DNA from: an uncultured Lachnospiraceae bacterium
GTDB taxonomy: Bacteria; Bacillota; Clostridia; Lachnospirales; Lachnospiraceae
Reading direction: 5' to 3'
Assembly: GCA_910586955.1 (NCBI GenBank)
Contig: CAJUMM010000001.1
Location: 40,720 to 104,719, forward strand
Length of the DNA: 64,000 nucleotides
This document shows, piece after piece, positions 9,317 through 18,206 of this stretch; the first letter of the stretch is position 1, and each line of letters starts with the position of its first letter. The position numbers and the translations under genes were made by a program. The notes under the pieces are model-generated. The model was not told the DNA's origin. It saw only the letters and a program-made list of their open reading frames with translations, and searched no databases.

Positions 9317-10408
9317 ATGAAAATTTTGGCCAACAGAATGGACCGGGGATTCTTCCGGTACCAGAAAGAATTTGAAGATAAAGCCCTGGAGGTGCTGCGC
9401 TCCGGCTGGTATGTGCTGGGCAAAGAGGTGAAGAGTTTCGAAGAAGAGTTCGCCTCCTACTTGGGAGGCGGTTACTGTGTGGGCCTGGCCAGCGGCCTGG
9501 ACGCCCTGTGGATTGCCTTCCGGGTTCTGGGAATCGGTCCGGGGGATGAGGTTATTGTCCAGGGAAACACATACATTGCCAGTGTGATGGGGATCACCAT
9601 GAACGGGGCGTCTCCGGTATTTGTAGAACCGGATGAATATTATAATCTTGATCCGGCAAAGATTGAGGAAAAGATTACCGAGCGTACCAAAGCCATTCTG
9701 GCGGTGCATCTCTATGGGCAGGCCTCCAAGATGGACGAAATTTCGGCCCTTGCAAAGAAGTATGGCTTAAAGCTGGTGGAGGACTGTGCCCAGTCCCACG
9801 GGGCGTGCTTTGGAGGGCAGATGACGGGAACCTTCGGGGATGTGGGATGCTTTTCCTTCTATCCCTCCAAGAATATCGGGGCCTTCGGGGACGGCGGCGC
9901 CGTGGCGGTGCGGGATGAGAAGCTGGCGGAGGATTTCCGGATTTTCCGCAATTACGGAAGCGAAAAGCGCTATTACAATAAGATTGTAGGGGCCAATTCC
10001 CGGCTGGACGAGCTGCAGGCAGGGCTTCTGCGGGTGAGGCTTCTCCATACGGAGGAATGCCAGCAGGAGCGGATCCGGATTGCCGGGCGCTATCTTCAAG
10101 AAATCCGAAATCCCAAGGTAATACTGCCCAAAGTCCGGGAGGGGGCTACGGCAGTCTGGCACCAGTTTGTAGTCCGCTGTGAAGAGCGGGACCGGCTGAT
10201 AGAATATCTGAATGGGAAAGAGATTGGGACGATTATCCATTATCCCATTCCTCCCCATCTGTCGGAGGCTTATGGATATCTGGGCTACGGCAGGGGATCT
10301 TTCCCCATTACGGAGCAGTATGCGCAGCAGGTGCTTTCCCTGCCCATGTACAACGGAATGACGGAAGAAGAACAGCAGTATGTGATAGATGCCGTCAACG
10401 GATTTTAG
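9317..10408 (+). CDS. DegT/DnrJ/EryC1/StrS sugar aminotransferase (FdtB-like)
   Basis: A 363-residue PLP enzyme that aminates a nucleotide-linked keto sugar. LASGLDALWIAFRVLGIGPGDEV near residue 55, VEDCAQSHGA near residue 155 and CFSFYPSKNIGAFGDGGAV near residue 178 are class motifs; the Lys in YPSKN binds PLP. The ATG at 9317 was chosen because AAAGGAGA is 6 bases before it; the longer in-frame extension to 9209 lies inside the previous gene. The following gene is an FdtA/QdtA-like 3,4-ketoisomerase, so the product is probably a dTDP-3-amino-3,6-dideoxyhexose (Fuc3N or Qui3N type). RmlA and RmlB, which make the precursor, are not in this window. Confidence 0.9.
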   Translation: MKILANRMDRGFFRYQKEFEDKALEVLRSGWYVLGKEVKSFEEEFASYLGGGYCVGLASGLDALWIAFRVLGIGPGDEVIVQGNTYIASVMGITMNGASPVFVEPDEYYNLDPAKIEEKITERTKAILAVHLYGQASKMDEISALAKKYGLKLVEDCAQSHGACFGGQMTGTFGDVGCFSFYPSKNIGAFGDGGAVAVRDEKLAEDFRIFRNYGSEKRYYNKIVGANSRLDELQAGLLRVRLLHTEECQQERIRIAGRYLQEIRNPKVILPKVREGATAVWHQFVVRCEERDRLIEYLNGKEIGTIIHYPIPPHLSEAYGYLGYGRGSFPITEQYAQQVLSLPMYNGMTEEEQQYVIDAVNGF

Positions 10409-10418
10409 GAGAGTGCGT

Positions 10419-10841
10419 ATGAATATCAAAGAGCAGTACCGGATTTTGGAATTTGGAGATTTGGGAGATGAGCGGGGCAATCTTGTAGTTGTGGAGGGGG
10501 AACAGGATATCCCCTTTGAGATTAAACGGGTATTTTATATCTATGGTTCCGACAGCGATGTAGTGCGGGGACAGCATGCAAACCGGAATTCCCAGTTTGT
10601 CCTGATCAATGTAAGCGGAACCAGCAAGGTACGGGTGGATAATGGTTTTGAGGAAGATATTATTGAGCTGAACCGTCCCCGTATGGGACTCTATCTTCCT
10701 ACCATGATGTGGAAGGATATGTATGATTTCAGTGAGGATTCCGTGCTTTTGGTGCTGACCAACACCCACTATGACGGAAAAGAATATATCCGGGATTATG
10801 AGGAATTTTTGAGAGAGATAGGAGGAAGCCCCGTCCAATGA
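10419..10841 (+). CDS. FdtA/QdtA-like sugar 3,4-ketoisomerase (cupin)
   Basis: A 140-residue single-domain cupin of the WxcM/FdtA/QdtA group, which moves the keto group of dTDP-4-keto-6-deoxyhexose from C4 to C3. RVFYIYGSDSDVVRGQHANR near residues 37-56 and FVLINVSG after it match the core. Known members usually have HxH at the active site; here it is His53-Ala-Asn55, so the second His is missing. The start at 10419 follows AGGAG by 7 bases. Its stop overlaps the next start (ATGA). Position directly after a DegT aminotransferase supports a role in 3-amino sugar synthesis, though the Asn leaves doubt about the exact reaction. Confidence 0.8.
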   Translation: MNIKEQYRILEFGDLGDERGNLVVVEGEQDIPFEIKRVFYIYGSDSDVVRGQHANRNSQFVLINVSGTSKVRVDNGFEEDIIELNRPRMGLYLPTMMWKDMYDFSEDSVLLVLTNTHYDGKEYIRDYEEFLREIGGSPVQ

Positions 10842-11773
10842 GCAAGCTTTCCATAGTTGTTCCTGTATATTGGAATTCAGATACCCTGATGCTCCTCTAT
10901 GAGGACATGAAGGAGAAGATTCTCCACAAGCTGGAGGATTACGAGATCGTATTTGTGGATGACGGTTCCGGGGACAATTCCTGGGAGATTATGAACCGGA
11001 TCCGCCAGATGGATCCGAAGGTGAAGCTGGTGAAGCTGTCCCGGAATTTTGGCGAGCATGCGGCTATTCTGGCCGGGCTTTCCAACTGTACGGGAGACTG
11101 CGCAGTCACCAAGCAGGCGGATCTCCAGGAGGATTCGGAACTGATTCTTGAGATGTATGAGAAATGGAAGGAAGGCAATAAGGTGGTGCTGGCGGTCCGG
11201 TCCGACCGGGACGAGGGGGCCGTACAGAAGTTCTTTGCCAACCTTTACTATACCCTCATGCGCAAGCTGGTGATTAAGGACATGCCCAAGGGGGGCTTCG
11301 ACTGTTACCTTCTGGACCGCCAGGTGATTCAGGTTCTCCTGATGCTGGACGAGAAAAATTCTGCCCTGACTCTTCAGGTTTTGTGGGTGGGCTTTAAAAG
11401 CGACAAGGTTTATTTTCACAGAAAGGCCCGGGAGATTGGAGAGTCCCGCTGGACTCTGTCTAAGAAGGTGAAGCTGGTGATGGATTCCATGATGAGTTTT
11501 TCCTACTTCCCGGTGCGTTTTATGTCGGGCCTTGGAGTTTCCTTTGCCGTGATCGCCGTGATCTGGGCGATTGTGCTGGTGGTTGAGCGCCTGCGGGGTA
11601 TTGAGGACGTGGCGGGCTGGACCTCCATGATGGTGCTGATGCTCTTTGGTTTCGGGGTGATTATGGTTATGCTGGGTCTTCTGGGCGAGTACATCTGGAG
11701 GGCGCTGGATGCCTCACGAAACCGGCCGCCTTTTCTGGTGGACGAGACGAAAGGATTCGAGGACGAAAACTAA
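10838..11773 (+). CDS. GT2 polyprenyl-phosphate glycosyltransferase (GtrB/DPM1-like)
   Basis: A 311-residue GT-A enzyme with two C-terminal membrane helices, of the type that loads a sugar onto undecaprenyl phosphate on the inner face. SIVVPVYWNSD at residue 4, FVDDGSGDNSWE near residue 34 and KQADLQEDSELI near residue 88 are the nucleotide-sugar and metal-binding regions; the usual DADLQ motif reads KQADLQ. Two hydrophobic stretches near residues 228-250 and 262-285 anchor it. It overlaps the cupin gene by four bases and likely uses the amino sugar made by the two genes before it. The product would feed one of the GT-C enzymes of this locus. Confidence 0.88.
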   Translation: MSKLSIVVPVYWNSDTLMLLYEDMKEKILHKLEDYEIVFVDDGSGDNSWEIMNRIRQMDPKVKLVKLSRNFGEHAAILAGLSNCTGDCAVTKQADLQEDSELILEMYEKWKEGNKVVLAVRSDRDEGAVQKFFANLYYTLMRKLVIKDMPKGGFDCYLLDRQVIQVLLMLDEKNSALTLQVLWVGFKSDKVYFHRKAREIGESRWTLSKKVKLVMDSMMSFSYFPVRFMSGLGVSFAVIAVIWAIVLVVERLRGIEDVAGWTSMMVLMLFGFGVIMVMLGLLGEYIWRALDASRNRPPFLVDETKGFEDEN

Positions 11774-13831
11774 TTCTATGGATAAAAGGAGTAAGGCGAA
11801 GAGGCAGTACTCCTTTTTTGATGCCCTCATGGCAATGTGGAGATCCCGGATACGGAAACACAGGTCCCGTCCCTGGGGAGTTCCGTCGATAAAGAGGCCT
11901 CCGTGGGGATACATATCCACCCGGCTGGTATCCAGGGAGCAGAAGTGGAGGAAGTCTTTTTCCGTCTGCACCAGAGGTTCTATGGTAATTGCGTAGACCC
12001 TCCGGCCGGAGGGGACTACAGGCTCAAACTGTACGGAATAGACCAGATCCTCCAGGGGATCCTTCCCGTGTATGAAACCCTCGTAGAATACCCGGCCGGA
12101 TTCATCGGTCAGGGCAAGGCGGTAGAGGGAAGCATTGTCTTCCGTATCCGGGCAGCCGTAATACAGATCCAGCACATTAAAGGCCTTGTCTGTCTCAAAG
12201 GTCTGGGTCCAGATCTGTCCTGTCTTCATAGGAGGCCCGTCCTCTCCGGAGGTTTCCATATGCTGGTTGGCCACGAAATCGCTGGCAAGCTGTTCCTGGG
12301 ATGTGTAATAGTCCTTCCGGACAAAGAGAAACAGGGCGCTTGCCAGGAAGCAGAGGGAAGAGACCGCCAGTATGGGAAGAGGAGACCTGCGTTGCCAGAA
12401 GCTCCATTCTTCCAAAAGGGTCAATCCCTCTGCGGCAGCTGCATAGGAAAAGAAGGTAAAGGCAATGCTGTAGACAGCTCCTGCTTCCCAGAGCAGATGG
12501 AAGACCATTCCTCCTAAAAGGTTCAGGGCTATGAGAAACATGCCGTCCGCCCGTTTTTTAGGGAAACTCAGGAGGCAGTAGATACAGGTGAGAAGAAGCT
12601 GCAGGGCCCGGAAAGCCTGGCTGTATGCAGCCAGGAAGCCGGATTTGCTTCCCACCACGTAAGTGTGAAGCCGGTTATAGTCCGTGCAGAGGGCGTTTTC
12701 CGTCACAAAGGAGTCCGTCCCGTCCGCCCAGCAGTTCAGCTGCTTGGCCAGGAGAAGGCGGATATTTCCGGCGAAGCCGTTTTCGGAAAGCCTCTCCCGG
12801 ATTACGGCGAGAGTGCCGGAGAGCTTTTCCTCAGCGGTGGGCAGGGAGGTGGTATACCGCAGATCATCCATGTAGAAACTTCCGTCTCCGTGGGTTCCCA
12901 TCATCATAAAGTGGGTCACGGGCAGGGCCGTATCCCTGGTATCAAAGGGGACGTAATGGCGGGTTACACCCTTCCAGGCCGCCAGTGTCAAAAGGGCGGT
13001 GAGAAGGAAGGCGGCAATAGGGGCCAGATGGATTTTCAGGCTGCTATGCTCACGGCGCAGGCTCCAATAGAGAGCTATAGCGATAAAGGCAATAAAGGAG
13101 GTAGCCCTTACCTGAAAGCCCAGAATACACACAAAGCCCAAAAGCGCAGCCAGCAGGACCTTTTTTTTGAGGGGTGCGGCATGACAGATGCACAGCCAGA
13201 TCCATAGGGCTCCGCAGGCAAACATCATGGATGTAGTGGAGGTGTAGTAATAGGGAGCCCACACATAGGGATAGGGGGACAGGGTACAGAAAAGCAGGAA
13301 GAACAGGGCAGAAGCCTTCCCCCGGATTTTGCCCACAAACAGATAAATAAAAAGCAGGGACAAATCAATAAAGGCAATGTTAAAAAGCTGGACGGCCCTC
13401 ATAAACCAGCCCGAGGGGACGCCCAGTACCTTTAAGAGGTTTAAAAACCAGTAGGTCAGAATGGTGAGGCCGTAATTGTTGGGAACCTGGGAAAAATAAT
13501 TATTTGCCAGAGTAGGAGAAATCTGCCGGGTTTCCAGCATTTCCGCCGCCTGGTCCAGGATCCAGAAAGCATCGTAGCGGACATTATTTTGAAGCACAAA
13601 CACGTAGGCGATTTGGAGGACAATCAAAAGAATCCACAGTCCCAGGGCCAGTCTCTTGACCAAGGGTTCTTTCATGGAAAAGAACAAACGGTGGGCAAAG
13701 AGGAAGAGAAGAAAGAGAACCAGTCCTAAAGCCCAGCCGGAGGCGGTGTGTAAAAAGGTGTAAGCATTTAAAAACAGCAGCAATCCCAGGGAGAACCACA
13801 GGACAAGTTTGTTCCAGATCATGGTTTTCAT
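11714..13831 (-). CDS. Large GT-C-like membrane protein, paralogue A
   Basis: A 705-residue protein with about 11-13 membrane helices followed by a soluble C-terminal domain of about 170 residues and a final helix. The function is not established. NNYGLTILTYWFLNLL near residue 118 and RYDAFWILDQAAEML near residue 85 place an Asp in the first long outside loop, as in GT-C transferases. NCWADGTDSF near residue 370 is shared with the second paralogue at 18207-20402. The C-terminal domain (QIWTQTFETDKAFNVLDL onward) looks like an all-beta, possibly sugar-binding module. It runs against its neighbours and overlaps the 3' end of the GT2 gene by 60 bases. A polyprenyl-P-sugar dependent transferase is the best guess. 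Confidence 0.7.
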   Translation of the reverse strand: MKTMIWNKLVLWFSLGLLLFLNAYTFLHTASGWALGLVLFLLFLFAHRLFFSMKEPLVKRLALGLWILLIVLQIAYVFVLQNNVRYDAFWILDQAAEMLETRQISPTLANNYFSQVPNNYGLTILTYWFLNLLKVLGVPSGWFMRAVQLFNIAFIDLSLLFIYLFVGKIRGKASALFFLLFCTLSPYPYVWAPYYYTSTTSMMFACGALWIWLCICHAAPLKKKVLLAALLGFVCILGFQVRATSFIAFIAIALYWSLRREHSSLKIHLAPIAAFLLTALLTLAAWKGVTRHYVPFDTRDTALPVTHFMMMGTHGDGSFYMDDLRYTTSLPTAEEKLSGTLAVIRERLSENGFAGNIRLLLAKQLNCWADGTDSFVTENALCTDYNRLHTYVVGSKSGFLAAYSQAFRALQLLLTCIYCLLSFPKKRADGMFLIALNLLGGMVFHLLWEAGAVYSIAFTFFSYAAAAEGLTLLEEWSFWQRRSPLPILAVSSLCFLASALFLFVRKDYYTSQEQLASDFVANQHMETSGEDGPPMKTGQIWTQTFETDKAFNVLDLYYGCPDTEDNASLYRLALTDESGRVFYEGFIHGKDPLEDLVYSVQFEPVVPSGRRVYAITIEPLVQTEKDFLHFCSLDTSRVDMYPHGGLFIDGTPQGRDLCFRIRDLHIAMRASKKEYCLFALLLLSIELVFVLESFRLVHQKRRPVS

Positions 13832-13833
13832 AG

Positions 13834-13862
13834 TTGCATCATATCTCCAAGTTGTTTATAAT
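13834..13862 (+). promoter_or_regulatory. Sigma-A type promoter for the second GT2 group
   Basis: TTGCAT (13834-13839), a 17-base spacer and TATAAT (13857-13862) lie between the divergent membrane protein and GT2 genes. It would start transcription about 15 bases before the GT2 start codon and drive the genes 13885-18180. Confidence 0.7.
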
Positions 13863-13884
13863 AAAGTAATATAGCATTTAAAGG

Positions 13885-14619
13885 ATGGGAATTCAAGTGG
13901 ATAAGTTATATCTTATCATGCCGGCATACAACGAAGAAGACAACATAAAAGGGGTGATTGAGGACTGGTACCCAATCGTGGAGAAAACCGGCGGGGACAG
14001 CCGCCTGGTGATTCTGGATGACGGAAGCAAGGACCGGACTTATTCCATTCTTCAGGAGGCTTGCGCCAGCCATCCTCTTCTTCTGCCTGTGAAGAAGGAA
14101 AACCAGGGACACGGGGCTACGGTTCTCTACGGATACCGCTATGCCCTGGAGCGGAACGCGGACTATATTTTCCAGACGGATTCGGACGGGCAGACGGATC
14201 CGGGAGAATTTTGTGAGTTCTGGCAGCAGAGGGAGCAGTACGATATGGTTATCGGCCACCGGTGTAAACGGGAGGACGGGCCCTCCAGGGTCTTTGTGAC
14301 CCAGGTGCTCAAACTGGTGATCCGCCTGTGTTTCCATGAGGATGTGACGGATGCCAACACGCCTTTCAGGCTTATGAAGGCGGAGGTGCTCCGGGAACAG
14401 ATCCGGCTGGTGCCGGAAAATTTCAATCTTTCCAATGTGCTTCTCTCGGTGATTTATGCGAAGAAAGATCTGAAAGTAAAATACATCCCCATTACCTTCC
14501 GCCCCAGGCAGGGAGGCGAAAATTCTATCAATCTCAAGAAAATTTTCGGAATCGGCTGTCAGGCAGTCCGGGATTTCTGGAGAATTAACCGGATGTTTCA
14601 AAAGGATCTGGGCAAATGA
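13885..14619 (+). CDS. GT2 family glycosyltransferase, soluble type
   Basis: A 244-residue GT-A enzyme without membrane anchor. LIMPAYNEEDNIKGVI near residue 10, LVILDDGSKDRTYSIL near residue 46 and FQTDSDGQTDP near residue 93 (D-x-D metal site) are typical of the DPM1-like branch. It probably makes a polyprenyl-phosphate sugar. ATG 13885 directly abuts AAAGG, which is too close; an in-frame GTG at 13897 would place AAAGGATGG at normal spacing and may be the true start. The stop overlaps the next gene start by four bases (ATGA), so the two GT2 enzymes are translationally coupled. Confidence 0.85.
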   Translation: MGIQVDKLYLIMPAYNEEDNIKGVIEDWYPIVEKTGGDSRLVILDDGSKDRTYSILQEACASHPLLLPVKKENQGHGATVLYGYRYALERNADYIFQTDSDGQTDPGEFCEFWQQREQYDMVIGHRCKREDGPSRVFVTQVLKLVIRLCFHEDVTDANTPFRLMKAEVLREQIRLVPENFNLSNVLLSVIYAKKDLKVKYIPITFRPRQGGENSINLKKIFGIGCQAVRDFWRINRMFQKDLGK

Positions 14620-15563
14620 GGACAGACATGGACAAGATTACCGTAATTATTCCCTGCTACAATGAGCAGGAGGCAATTCCTATATTTTATAAAGAAATCT
14701 GTAAAACTGCAGAGGAGCTTTCCGGTGTGGAGCTGGAGCTCTTGTTTGTAAACGACGGTTCCAAAGACGGAAGCCTTAAGGAGATGAAGGATCTGGCAGA
14801 CAGGGATCCCCGGGTGAAATATGTCAGTTTCTCCCGGAACTTCGGGAAGGAAGCGGCTATGTACGCAGGGCTTAGCTATGCCGCCGGGGATTATGTGGCC
14901 ATTATGGATGTGGATCTACAGGATCCGCCGGGACTTCTGCCGGAAATGTACCGGATTATCAAGGAAGAGGATTACGACTGTGTGGCTACCAGGCGGGTGA
15001 CCCGGAAAGGAGAGCCTCCCATCCGCTCTTTTTTTGCCCGGCGTTTTTACGGGCTCATGCACCGGCTTTCGAAGACGGAGATTGTGGACGGGGCCAGGGA
15101 TTACCGTCTGATGACCCGGCAGTTTGTGGACGAGCTCCTGCGTCTGGGTGAGTACAACCGTTTCTCCAAAGGGCTCTTTGGCTGGGTGGGCTTTCGCACC
15201 AGATGGCTGGAATACGAAAATGTGGAACGGAGTGCCGGGGAGACCAAATGGTCCTTCTGGAAACTTTTGATCTACAGCATTGAGGGGATTGTAGGTTTTA
15301 CCACGGCGCCTTTGGTGATGGCCGCTTTCCTGGGAATTTTGTTCTGCCTCGTGGCTTTTATTGCTATCTGCTTTATTGTGATACGCACAATCCTGTACGG
15401 GGATCCGGTGTCGGGCTGGCCCTCCATGACCTGCATCATTGTATTTCTGGGAGGAATCCAGCTGTTCTGTATGGGAATCCTGGGGGAATACCTGGCGAAA
15501 ACCTATATGGAGACGAAACACCGTCCTATTTTTATCTGTAAGGAGACGAATATAGACAAATGA
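14616..15563 (+). CDS. GT2 polyprenyl-phosphate glycosyltransferase (GtrB-like)
   Basis: A 315-residue enzyme with an N-terminal GT-A domain and two C-terminal membrane helices near residues 232-258 and 268-292. VIIPCYNEQEAIPIF near residue 9, FVNDGSKDGS near residue 44 and IMDVDLQDPPGLLPEM near residue 94 are textbook GtrB/CsbB features, including DVDLQDPP. Such enzymes load a sugar onto undecaprenyl phosphate; a flippase and a GT-C enzyme then move and transfer it. Two GT-C candidates follow on either strand within 6 kb. No GtrA-type flippase was found in the window. An alternative start ATG at 14628 is also in frame. Confidence 0.9.
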   Translation: MRTDMDKITVIIPCYNEQEAIPIFYKEICKTAEELSGVELELLFVNDGSKDGSLKEMKDLADRDPRVKYVSFSRNFGKEAAMYAGLSYAAGDYVAIMDVDLQDPPGLLPEMYRIIKEEDYDCVATRRVTRKGEPPIRSFFARRFYGLMHRLSKTEIVDGARDYRLMTRQFVDELLRLGEYNRFSKGLFGWVGFRTRWLEYENVERSAGETKWSFWKLLIYSIEGIVGFTTAPLVMAAFLGILFCLVAFIAICFIVIRTILYGDPVSGWPSMTCIIVFLGGIQLFCMGILGEYLAKTYMETKHRPIFICKETNIDK

Positions 15564-16642
15564 CGGGAAACAGAAAACTCAGGCCGGTCCTGGCAGTGAT
15601 GTGTCTTTTGGCAGCCGGGCTTTTGGCCTGGAATGTGAGCCTTCAGCGGGAGCTGGAAAAATATAAGCCCCAGATAGAAGCCTATCTGCCGGAGGATGTG
15701 TATGTGGCGGTGGGAAGCACCATTGAGCTTTATGACGATCAGGTGGTGTGGAGCGGCCTTCGGGAGGGATACTCCTGCAGCTGGGACTGCCCGGTAGGTG
15801 AAAATCTGGAGGACCGTTTCTCCGTTACGGGGAAAGAGGAGCAGATTGGGGAGTATCCCCTGACGCTGACGGTCTTTGATTACAATGTGAATGAGATTCT
15901 GACCCTGGAAACCACCCTTCACGTGGTAGATCAGGTATTGGAAAAGGAGTATTCTATCATGAACATGGGTGACAGTCTGTCCGACGGCCGGGAATGGTAC
16001 CGCACCATTTTCTATTTGTCCGACGGGCAGATTACTTTTTCCGGGATCCGAGGCTGGACCAAGTACAGCCACGAGGGGCGGAGCGGTTTTTCCGCCGAGG
16101 ACTACTTAAAGCCCACGGAATACATGAATGAGGGAGTCAGCGAGGGAATCCAGCCCTTCTATGATCCGGTCCAGGAAATGTTTGACTGGAACTATTACAA
16201 GCTGTATACGGGAAAGAACCCAAATGTAATTCAGATTTTCCTGGGGACCAATGGGCTGAAGGATGATCCGTCGGATACGGTGGATGCCATTGCCAAAATG
16301 GTGAAAAATATCCGCAGGCATGACAAGGAGATTCCCATTTACCTGGTAAATACCATTTACTGGGGAAATCAGGAAATAATCGGAACCATGCTGCGCCAGG
16401 ACGGGACAGCCTTTTTGCCGGGTGAGTTTAAGAACCGTTCGGATAAGCGGATTATGGATTTGATGAAAGCAATGGACCGGAAATTCCGGCATTCCTACAA
16501 GGTGACATTGATTCCCCTGGCGCTTATGCACAACAGCGGGGAAAATTTTAATGCCGGGGACGCTCTTCATCCCGGTGACAAGGGAGATCAGCAGTTTGCG
16601 GATGTGATGTACAGTGTTTACTGCGGAACCCTGGAAGAGTGA
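15560..16642 (+). CDS. Membrane-anchored SGNH/GDSL hydrolase
   Basis: A 360-residue protein with an N-terminal membrane helix (about residues 8-24), a beta-rich region of about 110 residues and a C-terminal SGNH hydrolase. NMGDSLSDGREW near residue 135 is block I with the catalytic Ser. FLGTNGLKDDP near residue 230 is the block III Asn. DALHPGDKGDQQF near residue 335 gives the Asp and His of block V. It should sit outside the cell and add or remove an ester group on a surface glycan. It overlaps both neighbours by a few bases. Whether it is an esterase or an acyltransferase cannot be decided from sequence. Confidence 0.85.
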   Translation: MTGNRKLRPVLAVMCLLAAGLLAWNVSLQRELEKYKPQIEAYLPEDVYVAVGSTIELYDDQVVWSGLREGYSCSWDCPVGENLEDRFSVTGKEEQIGEYPLTLTVFDYNVNEILTLETTLHVVDQVLEKEYSIMNMGDSLSDGREWYRTIFYLSDGQITFSGIRGWTKYSHEGRSGFSAEDYLKPTEYMNEGVSEGIQPFYDPVQEMFDWNYYKLYTGKNPNVIQIFLGTNGLKDDPSDTVDAIAKMVKNIRRHDKEIPIYLVNTIYWGNQEIIGTMLRQDGTAFLPGEFKNRSDKRIMDLMKAMDRKFRHSYKVTLIPLALMHNSGENFNAGDALHPGDKGDQQFADVMYSVYCGTLEE

Positions 16643-16653
16643 CGGGAGGGGAC

Positions 16654-18180
16654 ATGTTGGGGAAATCCTACAGGGCGGTGTTGAAATTTTTTGAAACATA
16701 TTACTGGTTCTTCTTTGGTGCGGCCTGTCTGGTACTGGCCTTCTATTGTTTCCGCTGCCTGGATGTGCAGTATGTAGATTCCTGGGACGAGGCCCGCCAT
16801 GGCGTCAATGCCTATGAGATGATTCAGAACAACGACTATATCCGCCATACGTATAACTATCAGGCGGACGACTGGAACTTAAAACCTTCTATTAGTTACT
16901 GGGCTATCGTTCTGGGTTTCCGGATATTTGGCTACGGGGTTTTTGGCCTGCGCTTTTTCTCGGCTTTGGCTTATCTGCTGACGGGGATTCTCACGGCACT
17001 TTTTGCTAAGCGGTACAGCAAAGAGGCCTCTATTCTGGTACTGGGGTTTTTCTGCGCCAATGAGAGGCCCCTGTCGGCCCATCTGGCCAGGGCGGGGGAT
17101 GCGGATGCCCTCTACTTTTTGTTTTTTACTTTGGCCATGCTGGCCATGTTCCGCATACGGGAGAACCGGAAGCAGGTCTATGTCTGCGGCCTGATGTTTT
17201 CCCTGGCTTTTCTCACCAAAAGCTGGCATGCAGGCATGATTGCGGTGATTGGGGGCGTGTATCTTTGTGCCACCGGGGAACTGTTCCGCTTCCGCCTCCG
17301 GGAGTGGGCCGGATTTCTGGCCTCGGTCTTCGCCCCTCTGGTTTTGTGGTTTGGCTGGCGCTTTACCAGAGACGGTTTCTTCTTCCTGGGGAAGATGGTG
17401 GAGGTGGATCTCCTGGCAAGGACAGGAAGCGGAAATTTTGAGGGACATCAGTATCCCTTTTCCTTTTATTACGATACGGTTTTCGGACATGAAGAATTTA
17501 TTTACCGCTGGCTGCTTCTGGTGTGCACGGCAGGGATCCTTGCAGGTCTGGCAGTGATGATCCGGAAGAAGGCCTGGAACCGGAGAGCTTTGGAGGAGGG
17601 GCTTGGGTACCTTCTCTGGTTCTTTGTTCCCTTTCTGGGTTTTTCCCTGATTCGCAGCAAACTTATCTGGTACTGCTATCCCTGCACAGTTCCGCTGTTT
17701 CTGGGGGCCGCTGTTTTCCTGGGAAAGGCTCTTAAGTCTCCCCTTGGCCTTCCGGAAGGCAGGGGAAAGGAGCTCCTGTCTCTTGGGGCCTGGATTGGGG
17801 CTGCTGCCTGTGTCCTTGTGACGGCTCATTATATGTGGAATGCCTATGAGACGGTGATCCGGGGAGCAAAAGGAAACGGCTTCCAGCTTTTCGTAAAGGA
17901 GAGCGTGGAGCGGGACAGCGCTTATGCGGGCAGGCGGGCCTATGCTATGGCAGATAATGAGAAGCCGGAGAATGTGGGCTGCTGGGATCAGAATATGCTG
18001 TTTGTTGCTGAGATCTACGGGGATTTCCGCTGTGAAGACGGGGGAAAAGACGGATTTCTGGCAGAGAAAAGCCCGGCAGTTCTGTATATGACCCGGGAGC
18101 AGTACGAGGTATGCCGGGAAGAACTGGCGGGCGTGGAAGTGCTGTATGAAAATGAAGGCTATCTCCTGCTGGGAAACTAG
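16654..18180 (+). CDS. GT39/ArnT-like membrane glycosyltransferase
   Basis: A 508-residue GT-C candidate with about ten to twelve membrane helices. DSWDEARHGVNAYEM near residue 40 is the ArnT/PMT first-loop motif (DEARY type). LKPSISYWAIVLGFRIFG near residue 70 and AHLARAGDADALYF near residue 145 are further family-like segments. It would transfer a sugar from a polyprenyl carrier onto a surface acceptor. GGGAGGGG lies 4 bases before ATG 16654; an in-frame GTG at 16639, overlapping the TGA of the SGNH gene, is the alternative. It ends the forward operon that begins at 13885 and converges on the second large GT-C paralogue with a 26-base gap. Confidence 0.82.
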   Translation: MLGKSYRAVLKFFETYYWFFFGAACLVLAFYCFRCLDVQYVDSWDEARHGVNAYEMIQNNDYIRHTYNYQADDWNLKPSISYWAIVLGFRIFGYGVFGLRFFSALAYLLTGILTALFAKRYSKEASILVLGFFCANERPLSAHLARAGDADALYFLFFTLAMLAMFRIRENRKQVYVCGLMFSLAFLTKSWHAGMIAVIGGVYLCATGELFRFRLREWAGFLASVFAPLVLWFGWRFTRDGFFFLGKMVEVDLLARTGSGNFEGHQYPFSFYYDTVFGHEEFIYRWLLLVCTAGILAGLAVMIRKKAWNRRALEEGLGYLLWFFVPFLGFSLIRSKLIWYCYPCTVPLFLGAAVFLGKALKSPLGLPEGRGKELLSLGAWIGAAACVLVTAHYMWNAYETVIRGAKGNGFQLFVKESVERDSAYAGRRAYAMADNEKPENVGCWDQNMLFVAEIYGDFRCEDGGKDGFLAEKSPAVLYMTREQYEVCREELAGVEVLYENEGYLLLGN

Positions 18181-18206
18181 GATTCCGGTTCTTAGAGCGG
18201 ATCTTC

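Noticed and set aside
11837..13207. Plus-strand open frames of up to 226 codons within the first large membrane protein gene
   Set aside because: The minus strand encodes a membrane protein with a close paralogue elsewhere in the window, which settles the coding strand.
16639..16653. GTG 16639 as start of the second GT39-like gene
   Set aside because: Possible by GTGA overlap, but ATG 16654 has a much stronger ribosome site; left as an alternative.
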